Position numbers and translations under genes: made by a program
Shown: in pieces, positions 1-8,960 of the stretch
Numbering within the stretch: position 1 is the first letter of the stretch
How the letters are laid out: each line of letters starts with the position of its first letter
Notes under the pieces: model-generated
Databases searched by the model: none
The model's input: only the letters and a program-made list of their open reading frames with translations
Told to the model about the DNA's origin: nothing
From: Planctomycetota bacterium
Lineage (GTDB): Bacteria; Planctomycetota; Planctomycetia; Pirellulales; Lacipirellulaceae
Direction of reading: 5' to 3'
Assembly: GCA_029259945.1 (NCBI GenBank)
Contig: JAJDEF010000020.1
Span: 1 to 64,000 of the forward strand
Length of the DNA stretch: 64,000 bases

Positions 1-2197
1 CAGGACAAAGTGTGCGTGAGTAAAACCGGGCATCGTCCATGCTTCCGACGAAGTAGCCCACTAACGTATTTTCGGTAAGATCACCACTCACCCAAGTATT
101 CGCGCCAAGAACCATCGGCTCAAAGTTCCCCGTCCCGCCCGAAGTCGTGCCTAGCCCACCCGTGTAGGCAGGATTGCTAGCAACTTCTGCGCCGTCGACA
201 TACAGCACCATCCCGGTACTGCCCCACGAAAATGCTACGTGATGCCAGGCCGACCCCGTTACCGGTAACGACTCAAGTGTGTAAGAAGTCGAGGTGCTTT
301 GTTGCCGAACAGAGACCTTGCCATTGGCCAGATGTAGCGTCAAGTGCCCACCCGTGTCGAAGCCCGATGAGTCCTTCGAGAGCAACCCTTGCGCGGCATT
401 GATGTCGGTCGCAAAAAACCAAAACGCCACCGAGCCATTGTCGGCTAACATCGAATCATGGTGAGGGATTCTTATATAGTCGTTGGTCCCGTCAAATTGA
501 ACTGCCGTGCCAAGTACCGATGGATTGAAGCTAGTGGCTCCCAAAGTGGGTTGGTTGACATAAGTGCCGTTGTTGGCGAGGACCGACGCATCAGCAGCAA
601 CGCTCCCGCTAGTTTCGTCTAATTTCCAGTAGCCTGCCAAGCCGCTTAGCGTTGCAATCTCACTGGCCGAGAGCCATCGGTCGTAAACGCGCACGTCGCG
701 TAGCGCCCCTTTCCAGTATTCCGTGCTACCGGTTCGAGTGCCGAACGACAAAATTCCCGCCGGTTGCGCGACCAAGTCGACCGGGCTGATGCCGCTGGAC
801 TGTAATTCTCCGTCAACGTACACCTCGTAGGAATCGTCCGTGGCGTTGAATTGTGCCACTACATGGAACCAATGGTCATCTTCGGAGACAACGGAAGTGG
901 TGGCAAAGGGCTCGTTGCCCTCAAACGGCGAAGCACCCAAATCGAACGAAAGCTTGCCGGTGGTTTCCTGGCGAATTTCCCAGTTGCCGTTGATGCCCAT
1001 CACTCGCGCACGAGCAGTTGGCGTTCCCGCCCCACGCATCCAAAACGCCACCGCACCTGTCGATGGGGGAGTAAAATTAGAACCGGTCGCTGACGTGTCG
1101 CCGGTGCCATTGAACTCCAAGGCGGTGTTCCCCGAACAGTCGCTCGTCCAGGTACCGCCGCTTAGGGTGGCGTCGTTGGCCAAAGGAGAAGAATCGGCCG
1201 CGGTTGTGCCGGCACCTTCGTCGAATTTCCAATGCCCGGCAATCGTCCATTCGTAGCAACCCATCTCCCAGCCGGCCCCTTGTGGTCGTGCCAAGCTATC
1301 CAGGTCGTCGTCGACGGTGCCGGCAGCGCTCGTACCGGCATCGATTGCGGGAGATAAAGGCTGTAAATGATAATCGCCACTGCCGACGAATAGCGGATCG
1401 ACGGAAATTTCGCCCGTCGAAGCGCTGGTGCCACTGTAGTCGCTGGTCGTATTACCAAACACCAGATTGTACGTGTGCGTCATCGACCCGCTATTAAAAT
1501 CTATTCCGTCATCCGCATTGTTGACAACGATGCAATTGGTAAAAGTTGCTGTCCCACCATTTTGCTGTACCCCATCACGGCTGTTGTCCGCGATGGTCGA
1601 ATTCCAGACATCGAGGGTACCACCATCAATTTGAAACCCATCTTTCACGTTGTTGTGTAGTAAACAATTCTTGACGGTTAACGACCCGGCATTGAGATCC
1701 ACCCCGTGATTACCCGTATAGAGCTGGCATCTTAATAAGACGATACCGGTGCAGTCGTCAATCTCGACGGTATCCCCGCCGGTGTCTCCATCAAGATGAA
1801 AACCTATGAACTCTAGGTAGTCATCGTTCGAAAGGGCAAGCACGTTGTCGACGCCTGGTGCTTGTAGAATCACATTCCCCGCAGACCAGCCAGAAATACT
1901 TCCGGTCGTATCAGCGATAAACTGAATCGGGTTGCCAGAAGAACCATCGACCGAAGGCCTTACTTCGTCAAAATAAGTTCCAGCCTGAACATAGACAACG
2001 TCGCCTGGGACAAGCGATTTTTCCGCAGCCGCAGAAACCGATTGCCATGCCGAACTAGCATCCGAGCCTGTCCCCGAATTGCCATCGTTCCCATCCGTGC
2101 GGACGTAGTAGACAGTAGCAAACGTATCGACAGCAGAGCACGCTAAAACAAAGAACGCGCACAGAATCACAAAAACGTGGAGGAGCCGTGTTGACAT
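1..2197 (-). CDS. Large secreted beta-helix/LamG protein, 5' part (C-terminus beyond left edge)
   Basis: The frame stays open from an ATG at 2197 to the left edge, giving at least 732 residues with no stop. The first ~27 residues form a signal peptide (MSTRLLHVF then a hydrophobic run ending near CSAVDTFA). The mature protein opens with YYVRTDGNDGNSGTGSDA and WQSVSAAAEK, the usual start of secreted DUF1565/right-handed parallel beta-helix proteins. Two LamG/concanavalin-like jelly-roll segments follow, recognisable by WFHVVAQFN and YEVYVDGEL near residue 442 and WHHVAFSWG and LYVDG near residue 656. Such proteins are usually exported glycan- or surface-binding proteins of planctomycetes; the substrate cannot be read here. 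A PEP-CTERM or other sorting tail may exist outside the window. Domain family is fairly sure, function is not. Confidence 0.8.
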   Translation of the reverse strand, partial: MSTRLLHVFVILCAFFVLACSAVDTFATVYYVRTDGNDGNSGTGSDASSAWQSVSAAAEKSLVPGDVVYVQAGTYFDEVRPSVDGSSGNPIQFIADTTGSISGWSAGNVILQAPGVDNVLALSNDDYLEFIGFHLDGDTGGDTVEIDDCTGIVLLRCQLYTGNHGVDLNAGSLTVKNCLLHNNVKDGFQIDGGTLDVWNSTIADNSRDGVQQNGGTATFTNCIVVNNADDGIDFNSGSMTHTYNLVFGNTTSDYSGTSASTGEISVDPLFVGSGDYHLQPLSPAIDAGTSAAGTVDDDLDSLARPQGAGWEMGCYEWTIAGHWKFDEGAGTTAADSSPLANDATLSGGTWTSDCSGNTALEFNGTGDTSATGSNFTPPSTGAVAFWMRGAGTPTARARVMGINGNWEIRQETTGKLSFDLGASPFEGNEPFATTSVVSEDDHWFHVVAQFNATDDSYEVYVDGELQSSGISPVDLVAQPAGILSFGTRTGSTEYWKGALRDVRVYDRWLSASEIATLSGLAGYWKLDETSGSVAADASVLANNGTYVNQPTLGATSFNPSVLGTAVQFDGTNDYIRIPHHDSMLADNGSVAFWFFATDINAAQGLLSKDSSGFDTGGHLTLHLANGKVSVRQQSTSTSYTLESLPVTGSAWHHVAFSWGSTGMVLYVDGAEVASNPAYTGGLGTTSGGTGNFEPMVLGANTWVSGDLTENTLVGYFVGSMDDARFYSRTLCP

Positions 2198-2224
2198 CGT
2201 TATTTCTTTCCTTAGTCTTTTACG

Positions 2225-2546
2225 CCAAAGGCGTTTCGCCACATAGCCCAGGGTTGTCCGGCCCCGCCGGGCTACCCTGGGTCGGCAGATCGCCCACCCA
2301 ATTTACCCCAACGGGGTTGCGTCCATCGGTAATACCGAAAGACGTAACCCCGTTGGGGTAATCAATTGGAGCCTCACACAGCCCTGGGTAGCCCGCCGGG
2401 GGCGGACAACCCAGGGTTGTGTGCCGAAACCGCGTTGCGGTAAACGACGGTCGTTGCACCCACCCTACGACCTGCTTACTGGGCCATAGCCCGGTCATCC
2501 TGGCCGAACTGCGTCCACATCCGGCCAGGATGGCCGGGCTATGGGG
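2225..2546. repeat. Composite block of nested intergenic inverted repeats
   Basis: This gene-free stretch is built of palindromes. An outer pair reads CACATAGCCCAGGGTTGTCC near 2240 and its inverted partner near 2370-2425. An inner pair, ACCCCAACGGGGTT near 2305 and AACCCCGTTGGGGT near 2347, lies inside it. At 2484-2506 the motif CATAGCCCGGTCATCCTGG starts a second palindrome whose inverted arm is 2521-2545. A short piece at 2453-2468 (TTGCACCCACCCTAC) matches the repeat found at 3183-3265. The apparent 92-codon frame across the block is explained by the repeats. Confidence 0.75.
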
Positions 2547-2576
2547 GCACGCAGCGCGTTTTCTACTGTCCGCAAC

Positions 2577-2969
2577 TCAACAAACGGGGGCCTTCGCCTC
2601 GTACATTGCTTCTAGCACGTCGCGGCGGGCGATCAAACCAACCAGACGACCATCTTTCACCACTGGCACGCGGCGCACGCGATGCATGATGCACATGTCC
2701 GCCACTTTATTGATGGTATCGTCAGGGCCAACGGTGAGTACGTCCGACGTCATATGCTTTGCCACCGTGTCTTCGCAAATCGACTGATCATAAGCGATGG
2801 CAAGCAGCGCAAACTCCGTGACAATGCCAATCAGTTGGCCTTCAGGATCAGTCACGGGAAGACCGCTAATACGCTGCATTAACAGCAGCTCGATCGCATC
2901 TTGGATCGACGATTCTGGTTGGATCGTCACCACGTCTTCGGTCATAATAGCGCTAGCGGTTAACATCAC
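2577..2969 (-). CDS. CBS-pair domain protein
   Basis: A 130-residue soluble protein made almost entirely of two CBS domains, about residues 6-58 and 70-124. The first contains MTEDVVTIQPESSIQDAIEL and SGLPVTDPEGQLIGIVTE; the second contains MTSDVLTVGPDDTINKVAD and RRVPVVKDGRLVGLIARRD. CBS pairs bind adenosine nucleotides and usually act as sensors or partners of other proteins. No effector domain is fused and no obvious partner is adjacent, so its target is unknown. Its neighbours are both separated from it by repeat-bearing intergenic DNA, so it is probably transcribed alone. Confidence 0.85.
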   Translation of the reverse strand: MMLTASAIMTEDVVTIQPESSIQDAIELLLMQRISGLPVTDPEGQLIGIVTEFALLAIAYDQSICEDTVAKHMTSDVLTVGPDDTINKVADMCIMHRVRRVPVVKDGRLVGLIARRDVLEAMYEAKAPVC

Positions 2970-3182
2970 TCAATCTCCTCATATTTCTGACGATGGTTCA
3001 GTATTTTGCGCAGCAATTGTCTGATAAAGAGTAGTTCAAAAAATGCGGCGCAACGTCGCAGAGAAGCCTGAAACTAAAAAATCGAAGAGCCAAACCACTC
3101 AAACCCTACAACCCACAAAACTAAACCCAATACGCATTACCAGTCACACAGTGGGCTTCAGGGCGAATCGACACCGATAGGT

Positions 3183-3265
3183 AGATGGAGGGTGCGTGCA
3201 GCGATAGCGCAACGCACCATTCGCTCCTCACGGTGGGTTTCGCTCCGCTGCACCCACCCTACCTC
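3183..3265. repeat. Interspersed ~80-bp repeat, copy 1 (GGTGCGTGCAGC...CACCCACCCTAC family)
   Basis: An intergenic palindrome-rich element between the CBS gene and the acyltransferase gene. It contains GCAACGCACCATTCG, CACGGTGGGTTTCGC and GCTGCACCCACCCTAC. The reverse complement of 45317-45394 reads almost the same, so the window holds two copies in opposite orientation plus a fragment near 2453. Confidence 0.8.
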
Positions 3266-3289
3266 TGACCCCCGGCCTCTCTCCTCTAC

Positions 3290-4444
3290 ATGCCTCCAAT
3301 CGCCCCCGACATCACCGAAACCGCCCTAGCCTTCCGCGGCTATAACATCACCAACCTTGGGCGAACTGCCGAGCTACTCAGGCAAGATGCCTATCGATAC
3401 ATCATGCTCGAAGAGTTGCACCGATTTAGCAACCTTTGCGCCGAGTATACTCACGCCGAAGTCGATCTTGCCGAATTGGTCGAGTCCGGGGTGGAGCCCG
3501 GCCTGGGGCATTACCCCGAAGCCATTGCGCTGGTCGCTGCGGTTGAAATTGCACAAATGCGATTGCTACGCGAACTGCACGGCATCGACACGCAGCGAGC
3601 CAAGGTTGCATTTGGCTACAGCCTTGGAGAACTCGTCGCCGTGAGTTTTGGAGGGACGTTTGCGGTTGAGGATATGATTCGCATCCCTCTTTCGCTAGCC
3701 GCCGATTCTATCGAGCTGGCGGCGAACATCACCATGGGCGTCCTGTTTTCGCGAGGGCCAAAAATCGACGAAGCCGATGTCGAGCAACTCTGCCAACACG
3801 TCACTTGCGAAGGCAACGGAACGATTGGTGTCTCGGCCATCCTCTCACCCAATACCTACCTGCTGATTGGACAAAATCAGACGGTCAAGCGATTCAAAGA
3901 AGTGATGCCCGACCTCCTTCCTCACCGGGCACATCTCCGAATAAACACAAATCGTTGGCCCCCGTTGCACACGCCCATTGTCTGGCAAAAAAATATCGTC
4001 GACCGGGCATCGGTCCTCATGGAGACCCTTCCAGGTGGGTTCGGCCCCCCCTGCCCTCCTATTCTCTCTTTGGTGACAGGCCAAATGAGCTACGACGACC
4101 ACTCGGCAAGAAACATCTTACGAAGATGGGTTCACCAGCCTCAGCGGCTTTGGGATGTCATCGACGAAACTCTGGCGATGGGCGTAGAAACGATTATCCA
4201 CGTTGGTCCGCAGCCTAATGTCATCCCCTCGACCTACCGCCGACTCAGCGAAAATGTACTGCAACAGACCACCGGGTCTTCGTTAGGAAGTCTAGGCAAA
4301 TGGGCCGTCTCGGGCCTCGCACGTCGACCTTGGCTGGCTTCGCTCCTGCCAAACGACGCGACCCTACTTCGCGCCCCCCATGTGGGGCATGTCATTCTCG
4401 AAGATTGGCTACTCGACAACCTTCCAAACGAAAAGAGCAGTTGA
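3290..4444 (+). CDS. FabD-like acyltransferase domain protein
   Basis: A 384-residue protein that resembles the malonyl-CoA:ACP transacylase / polyketide acyltransferase fold. The nucleophile elbow is FGYSLGE with Ser111 (the family consensus is GHSxGE, so the usual His before Ser is Tyr here). The second catalytic residue fits His227 in PPLHTPIV, which matches the family pattern SHSPLM. It is somewhat longer than FabD (about 310 residues). No ketosynthase, ACP or other fatty-acid gene is near, so it is an orphan. It may charge an ACP for an unseen polyketide or lipid pathway, but the acyl substrate is unknown. The family call is moderately sure. Confidence 0.65.
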   Translation: MPPIAPDITETALAFRGYNITNLGRTAELLRQDAYRYIMLEELHRFSNLCAEYTHAEVDLAELVESGVEPGLGHYPEAIALVAAVEIAQMRLLRELHGIDTQRAKVAFGYSLGELVAVSFGGTFAVEDMIRIPLSLAADSIELAANITMGVLFSRGPKIDEADVEQLCQHVTCEGNGTIGVSAILSPNTYLLIGQNQTVKRFKEVMPDLLPHRAHLRINTNRWPPLHTPIVWQKNIVDRASVLMETLPGGFGPPCPPILSLVTGQMSYDDHSARNILRRWVHQPQRLWDVIDETLAMGVETIIHVGPQPNVIPSTYRRLSENVLQQTTGSSLGSLGKWAVSGLARRPWLASLLPNDATLLRAPHVGHVILEDWLLDNLPNEKSS

Positions 4445-4460
4445 AGCAAATCAAGTGCTC

Positions 4461-4490
4461 CCATAGCCCGGCCATCCTGGCCGGAAATTT
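4461..4490. repeat. Interspersed short repeat, CATAGCCCGGCCATCCTGG family
   Basis: A short copy of the intergenic repeat CCATAGCCCGGCCATCCTGG followed by CCGGAAA, located just after the stop of the acyltransferase gene. Near-identical copies stand at 2484, 14552 and 18215. The rest of the ~450-base gap up to the next gene shows no coding pattern. Confidence 0.75.
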
Positions 4491-4895
4491 CTAAACACAA
4501 AACGCGAATACGCTCTCGCAAAAAAAATAATTCACCTGCGACAAAAAGCTTGACAACACAAAATAACAAGCGCATAACTGCACATTAGGGGACGGTGCTA
4601 TTCGATAAGCTTTTTGCCCATCCCCTGAGTTCCGCTCGAAATCGAAACTCGACTGTCGCGGCAGATTTGCCGCTGATCCTATGCGACCGCTAATGACTCT
4701 CTGATTAGTTCTTGAATCATAGATCCTCTCTGGAACGGGGTAGAGGATGGTCAAGACGAGCGGGTCGCGGGGTTTTTTCTACGCTACTCTAGCGTCTTGT
4801 CCACGGGGTTCTTCTTGGTGATTGCGATCGGAGTTCGATCCACACCAAGTGAGCTGTATTTTCTCACAGTTTTATTTGAAGAAAGGGATAGTCTT

Positions 4896-6215
4896 ATGAC
4901 AAACAGGCCAATTTCATTGATTCTCTATGTGGTGGCAGGGGTTGCCATCGCAAGCCTTTTGGCAGGCACAGCAGTCGCCCAGCCAACCTACTCGATCGAT
5001 TTCCAAGGCCCGACGGCCGCGCCGGGTGGCCCGTTTGGTATTTCTGACGGCGATATTCTCACACCCGTTGGACCAGGAGTGGTAGCACCTCCTGCAATCG
5101 TTATTCCTGCCGTCGGCGGGCCAGCCACGCTAGGCCTTGGCCCTGCCGGTATTCACGGGGGACACGAAGTCGACGCCCTTTCCTACGGTCATGAACCTCT
5201 ACTCCAAAATGACCTTCTGGCCTCACATGGCTGGACGTTCTCTGTCGACGAATTCGCTATCGGTGCACCTGGAGTCCCAGGACCCTCGGTAACCACCGAA
5301 GGAGCCTTCGGCCTAATGGAAGCCTCGGCTGATATTTTCGCTTCGCCCACACCTCCTGGCCCACTTCCTGCGTTTGCTGGAGTAAACTTTGGTGCCTTCG
5401 ATGGCAACGGCGGGGCCACGCCGTTCCCGGCCCCTGGGCTAAATCTCGTCGAGCCGAACCCGCCAACGTTTGGCGCTCTGCCCGACGTAGGCGATAATCT
5501 TGACGCATGGGACATTGACAGTCCCCCTGGCGACCCCGTCTACTTTTCGTTGGACTCGGTTTTTGGAGAGCCGTTTGAGGTGTTCCCTGCGAACACTGGC
5601 ACCGCAGTTGCCAATGCGTTTGTGGGTGGTGATGTTTTGGTAAGCACCGGTGCCGCGCCAGCATTGTACGCCGACTCCCGGTTCTTGGGCCTCAATGGCG
5701 GGGTGCCCTCAGGCATACCCAACACGCTTGACTTCGACGATCTCGACGCCCTTGTTTTATGGGACGATGGTGACGCAATCTACCAGCCAACCACAGGGCC
5801 CTATAGCTGGCTGGCTGGAGGGCCGTTTGGTCCTGCTACCGACATGCTACTCTACTCCCTGCGACGGAACTCGGCACTGCTGCTCGTCGCTGGCGGCACG
5901 TTGGACGCCTTGGGCTCGGGACTAGCCATTACCGAAGGCGACATCCTGATTCCTGTGGAGACTGCTCCTGGTTCGGGTATTTTTGCGCCGGGTATTTTCA
6001 TCCCGGCTGAGGCCCTAGGGATCAGCACGGTTCGATCTGGCGGCGGTTTTGCTTCAGGCCTATTTGCTAACCCAAGACACGGCATCGATCTCTGGGATGA
6101 TGAGTTGGACGCGCTCGATGTCGAGCAACTCATCATACCCGAACCTACCAGCATGATGCTCATGCTCGTAGGATTGGCAGCAGCCTGCAGCCTACGCCAA
6201 AAACGATTGAGTTGA
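4896..6215 (+). CDS. PEP-CTERM sorting domain protein with internal duplication
   Basis: The chosen ATG at 4896 is preceded by GAAAGGGA and starts a clean signal peptide (MTNRPISLILYVVAGVAIAS, cleavage near AVAQ), giving 440 residues; an upstream in-frame TTG at 4797 adds 33 residues with no signal character. The C-terminus has the PEP-CTERM signature: IPEPTSMMLMLVGLAAACSL followed by basic RQKR. Such proteins are exported, processed by an exosortase and tied to exopolysaccharide. A segment near the N-terminus (SDGDILTPVGPG, APPAIVIPA, GGHEVDALS) is echoed near the C-terminus (TEGDILIPVETAP, APGIFIPAEA, DDELDAL), so the gene contains an internal duplication. No enzymatic domain was recognised. 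Confidence 0.85.
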   Translation: MTNRPISLILYVVAGVAIASLLAGTAVAQPTYSIDFQGPTAAPGGPFGISDGDILTPVGPGVVAPPAIVIPAVGGPATLGLGPAGIHGGHEVDALSYGHEPLLQNDLLASHGWTFSVDEFAIGAPGVPGPSVTTEGAFGLMEASADIFASPTPPGPLPAFAGVNFGAFDGNGGATPFPAPGLNLVEPNPPTFGALPDVGDNLDAWDIDSPPGDPVYFSLDSVFGEPFEVFPANTGTAVANAFVGGDVLVSTGAAPALYADSRFLGLNGGVPSGIPNTLDFDDLDALVLWDDGDAIYQPTTGPYSWLAGGPFGPATDMLLYSLRRNSALLLVAGGTLDALGSGLAITEGDILIPVETAPGSGIFAPGIFIPAEALGISTVRSGGGFASGLFANPRHGIDLWDDELDALDVEQLIIPEPTSMMLMLVGLAAACSLRQKRLS

Positions 6216-6240
6216 TGGATCGCCAATAGTATGTAATAGC

Positions 6241-6276
6241 AAAGCCTGGGGGGGGCGCCCCCCCAGGCTTTCTTTA
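6241..6276. terminator. Strong bidirectional rho-independent terminator
   Basis: A long perfect GC-rich stem, AAAGCCTGGGGGG paired with CCCCCCAGGCTTT around a GC centre, is flanked by A-rich sequence on the left and TTTCTTT on the right. It sits between the convergent stops of the PEP-CTERM gene and the beta-propeller gene, so it can end transcription from both sides. Confidence 0.85.
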
Positions 6277-6287
6277 TCGCCCTTCGG

Positions 6288-7916
6288 CTAATCCACCAAC
6301 GGCAATTCATAACACGCAACTTCTTCGGCGTTGCGCACCAACAAATACGGCGAAGAAAACGCTCCGTTGTTCCAGGTAATCTTCTCCACATCAAGCGCCT
6401 GAATGCTAGCCAATTCAACGTACTTCTTGGGTGAGGGATCGATCAGCAAAACTTCGCCCGATTCGCTCACCGCCAAAATCACCTCGCCAATAAGCATGAT
6501 CTGCCCATGACCGATCGCCGGGCGGCGACGCTTTTTCCATTGGCTCTTGCCCGTTTCGATATCAATGCACTGCATGATTCCATTATCCAGGCCGTAAATA
6601 AAATCCTCTTGAACCACCACGTTGCCCATTTTTGTTTTCATCACCACTCTGATGGCCGGCTTCCAAAGCGGCGTTACCTGGATCGTCCCCTCGCTATCTC
6701 GCGCCAGTTGCAACAACGAAGCACCAATCCCGTAACCCTTCGAAAGAAACACCCGGTCGCCTGACAGCGGGACCGGTTGCGAGACGGTCGCATTCGCATC
6801 ACTATTGCCCTCCCACGGATGTTCCCAAAGCACCGCACCCGTCTCGACGTCATGTGCAGTCACAAAATTTTCGTTGATCACAATCAACTGCGACTGCCCC
6901 AACAGTTCCGCGTAGATGGGTGACGCATAAGACGATCGCCGATCGCCGATCGCCCAAATCTCGCCCCCTGTCTCCAAATCGTAAGCCACCAACGATCGAC
7001 CCTCAGGCCCGCCCGCACTTACAATCACCAGCTCCCGCCCTTCTTTGCTAGGCACAACCAACGGCGAACACGATTTTCCCCACATGATATTTTCAGCACC
7101 GTTTTCAGCCAACGTGTCGTGCGACCAAATTTTTTCTCCGCTACGGGCATCCAGGCAATTAAGAATCCCGGTCGCACCCAACGTCAAAACACGTTGTTGA
7201 AAAACGGTCGGCGTCGCTCGTGGGCCAATCCCCCCCAGCGCGCCCGTGCCACCCGGGTCGAATCGAACCGCATCGGCATGGCTCCATACCAATTCGCCCG
7301 TGCGAATCGCATAACAAGTCACGAGTTCATTTTCGCCCCGCTGCTCTTGCGTAATGGCATAATTGCCAACAATCGAAAACGCCGACCAACCGGCCCCAAT
7401 TTTCTGCCGCCATAATTCTTTCGGCGGATGGGCCTCCCAATCGGTTTCCAGCCGCACACCTTGCACCTCGGCCCAGTAGCCATTGCCAAGAAACCGTGGA
7501 TAATCGCTCGGTGTGGTCAACCAATCTTCGATCCCGCTAGCGTTGGTCGGCAACAAAAGCTGTGCGTCTGGTTCAACAGCCCACCGCCATCGCCAGCCGA
7601 CAATCCCGATATCCCCGTTATTAATCAATTCCACGGCAGACCCAAGAATGATCAGAAAAATCCAAGATATCAGACCGATGCCCCAACGGGTTCGCTGAGA
7701 AAACGGACTAAAAAAGATGAACCAGGTCGAATGACCGATCAACAGCAAAACCCCCGCCGCCACCAGCAAAAAATTCTTCGCATCTTGATCGAGCCCGCTA
7801 AACTGGGCGACGATCACACCAACAGCTACCAAACCGGTCCAAACATAGGGAAACCAAACACGACGCGGCGGCAAGCTATCTGGCATTCTTTCCGCACCAC
7901 TCGAAGAGGTCGACAT
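6288..7916 (-). CDS. Membrane-anchored PQQ-like beta-propeller repeat protein
   Basis: A 542-residue protein with three N-terminal membrane segments (about residues 20-42, 48-72 and 77-98) followed by a large extracytoplasmic propeller from about residue 150 to the end. The propeller blades carry the typical pattern of this fold, for example AIRTGELVWSH, DARSGEKIWSHDTL, DLETGGEIWAIGD, DVETGAVLWEHPWEG and DIETGKSQWKKR. Many planctomycetes carry such PQQ-binding-like proteins. The blades resemble dehydrogenase propellers, but no dehydrogenase active site or cytochrome motif was seen, so a scaffold or sensor role is as likely as an enzyme. Its neighbour is convergent, and the gene appears to be monocistronic. 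Confidence 0.8.
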   Translation of the reverse strand: MSTSSSGAERMPDSLPPRRVWFPYVWTGLVAVGVIVAQFSGLDQDAKNFLLVAAGVLLLIGHSTWFIFFSPFSQRTRWGIGLISWIFLIILGSAVELINNGDIGIVGWRWRWAVEPDAQLLLPTNASGIEDWLTTPSDYPRFLGNGYWAEVQGVRLETDWEAHPPKELWRQKIGAGWSAFSIVGNYAITQEQRGENELVTCYAIRTGELVWSHADAVRFDPGGTGALGGIGPRATPTVFQQRVLTLGATGILNCLDARSGEKIWSHDTLAENGAENIMWGKSCSPLVVPSKEGRELVIVSAGGPEGRSLVAYDLETGGEIWAIGDRRSSYASPIYAELLGQSQLIVINENFVTAHDVETGAVLWEHPWEGNSDANATVSQPVPLSGDRVFLSKGYGIGASLLQLARDSEGTIQVTPLWKPAIRVVMKTKMGNVVVQEDFIYGLDNGIMQCIDIETGKSQWKKRRRPAIGHGQIMLIGEVILAVSESGEVLLIDPSPKKYVELASIQALDVEKITWNNGAFSSPYLLVRNAEEVACYELPLVD

Positions 7917-8018
7917 AGGTCATTTACTCTGGGCTGAAGATTTCGCCGCTACACCTTAGACTCCGGGTATCGTAGGATTGCAGCTACCCGCTGACAACCG
8001 TAACCGAAGGCATCGAAC

Positions 8019-8807
8019 GTGGTTCCTAGCAAAAAAAACAGTGCCTCCTCAGAAAATCGCTCTCTCGCTGGCCAGCGGGCTCTTGTCACCGGCAGCTCCA
8101 GCGGCATCGGTCGAGCCATCGCACTGCAACTGGCCAGCGCAGGAGCCGACGTTGTGGTGCATGGCAATTCGAAGCCAGAAGCTTTGGCCGAAATTGCGGA
8201 AGAAATTCGCAACCTTGGCCGAATTTGCACGGTGCTATTAAGCGACTTTACAGACGATACCCTGGTCGACACATTCGTCCCAATGGCTTGGGACTTAGGG
8301 CCCATCGACATTTGGATCAACTGCGCAGGAGCCGACGTATTAACCGGCCCCACCGCCGATTGCTCGTTTGAAGAAAAACTAAATCGTCTATGGCAAGTCG
8401 ATGTATTAGCGACCATGCGCCTAAGCCGCGCCGTGGGGCAGCGAATGATCGAACGCGGCAACGGTACGATACTCAACATCGGTTGGGATCAAGCCGAAAC
8501 CGGCATGGCCGGCGACAGCGGCGAACTTTTCGCGGCCACCAAAGGCGCAATCATGGCCTTTACTCGTAGCCTAGCAAAATCATTAGCCCCAAAAGTTCGC
8601 GTTAACGCCATCGCCCCTGGATGGATTCTAACCGCTTGGGGAAACACCGCCTCCGAAGTCTGGCAGCAACGCGCCATCAAAGAATCGCTGCTCCAGCGCT
8701 GGGGCACCCCCCAAGATGTCGCCCACGCGGCCCGTTTTCTTGTCTCTCCCGAAGCCTCTTTCATCACCGGCCAAATCCTCCACATCAACGGCGGCCAACA
8801 ACGGTAG
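8019..8807 (+). CDS. SDR-family protein with altered catalytic residues, first gene of the methanopterin-type cluster
   Basis: A 262-residue Rossmann protein starting at a GTG. It has the NAD(P)-binding motif TGSSSGIG (residues 24-31) and NCAGA (101-105), and the C-terminal substrate-region motif VNAIAPGWI. The active site is unusual: the YxxxK motif reads FAATK (Phe171, Lys175), and the Ser expected after the strand ILNI is replaced (ILNIGWDQ). It therefore lacks the normal catalytic Tyr and Ser. It lies ~150 bases before the dihydropteroate-synthase-like gene, on the same strand, so a role in pterin reduction or as a non-catalytic partner is an inference from position only. Between the two genes lies a repeat pair (8833-8930). 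Confidence 0.75.
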   Translation: MVPSKKNSASSENRSLAGQRALVTGSSSGIGRAIALQLASAGADVVVHGNSKPEALAEIAEEIRNLGRICTVLLSDFTDDTLVDTFVPMAWDLGPIDIWINCAGADVLTGPTADCSFEEKLNRLWQVDVLATMRLSRAVGQRMIERGNGTILNIGWDQAETGMAGDSGELFAATKGAIMAFTRSLAKSLAPKVRVNAIAPGWILTAWGNTASEVWQQRAIKESLLQRWGTPQDVAHAARFLVSPEASFITGQILHINGGQQR

Positions 8808-8832
8808 TCGCTGACATTTCAAATTAATAATG

Positions 8833-8930
8833 AAACCACAGATGAACACGGATAAACGCAGATATGCTTGAAAAAAATGAAACACAAATTTCAAAACTAC
8901 CTCCGTGTTTATCTGCGTCAATCTGTGGCT
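8833..8930. repeat. Inverted pair of the ACCACAGATGAACACGGATAAACGC repeat family
   Basis: The left arm AACCACAGATGAACACGGAT continues into AAACGCAGATA and the right arm 8901-8930 is its near-perfect inverse (CTCCGTGTTTATCTGCG then TCAATCTGTGGCT). A third copy lies at 12895-12930. The same text-like repeat is widespread between genes in planctomycetes and some other phyla. Confidence 0.8.
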
Positions 8931-8960
8931 AATACTTTTAGGTTAACCAATTAAACACCG

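Noticed and set aside
2220-2498. Minus-strand 92-codon frame across the repeat block
   Set aside because: Its whole sequence is explained by nested inverted repeats; no ribosome site and no protein-like composition.
5852-6418. Minus-strand 188-codon frame overlapping the PEP-CTERM 3' end and the terminator
   Set aside because: It runs through a strong terminator and overlaps two well-supported genes.
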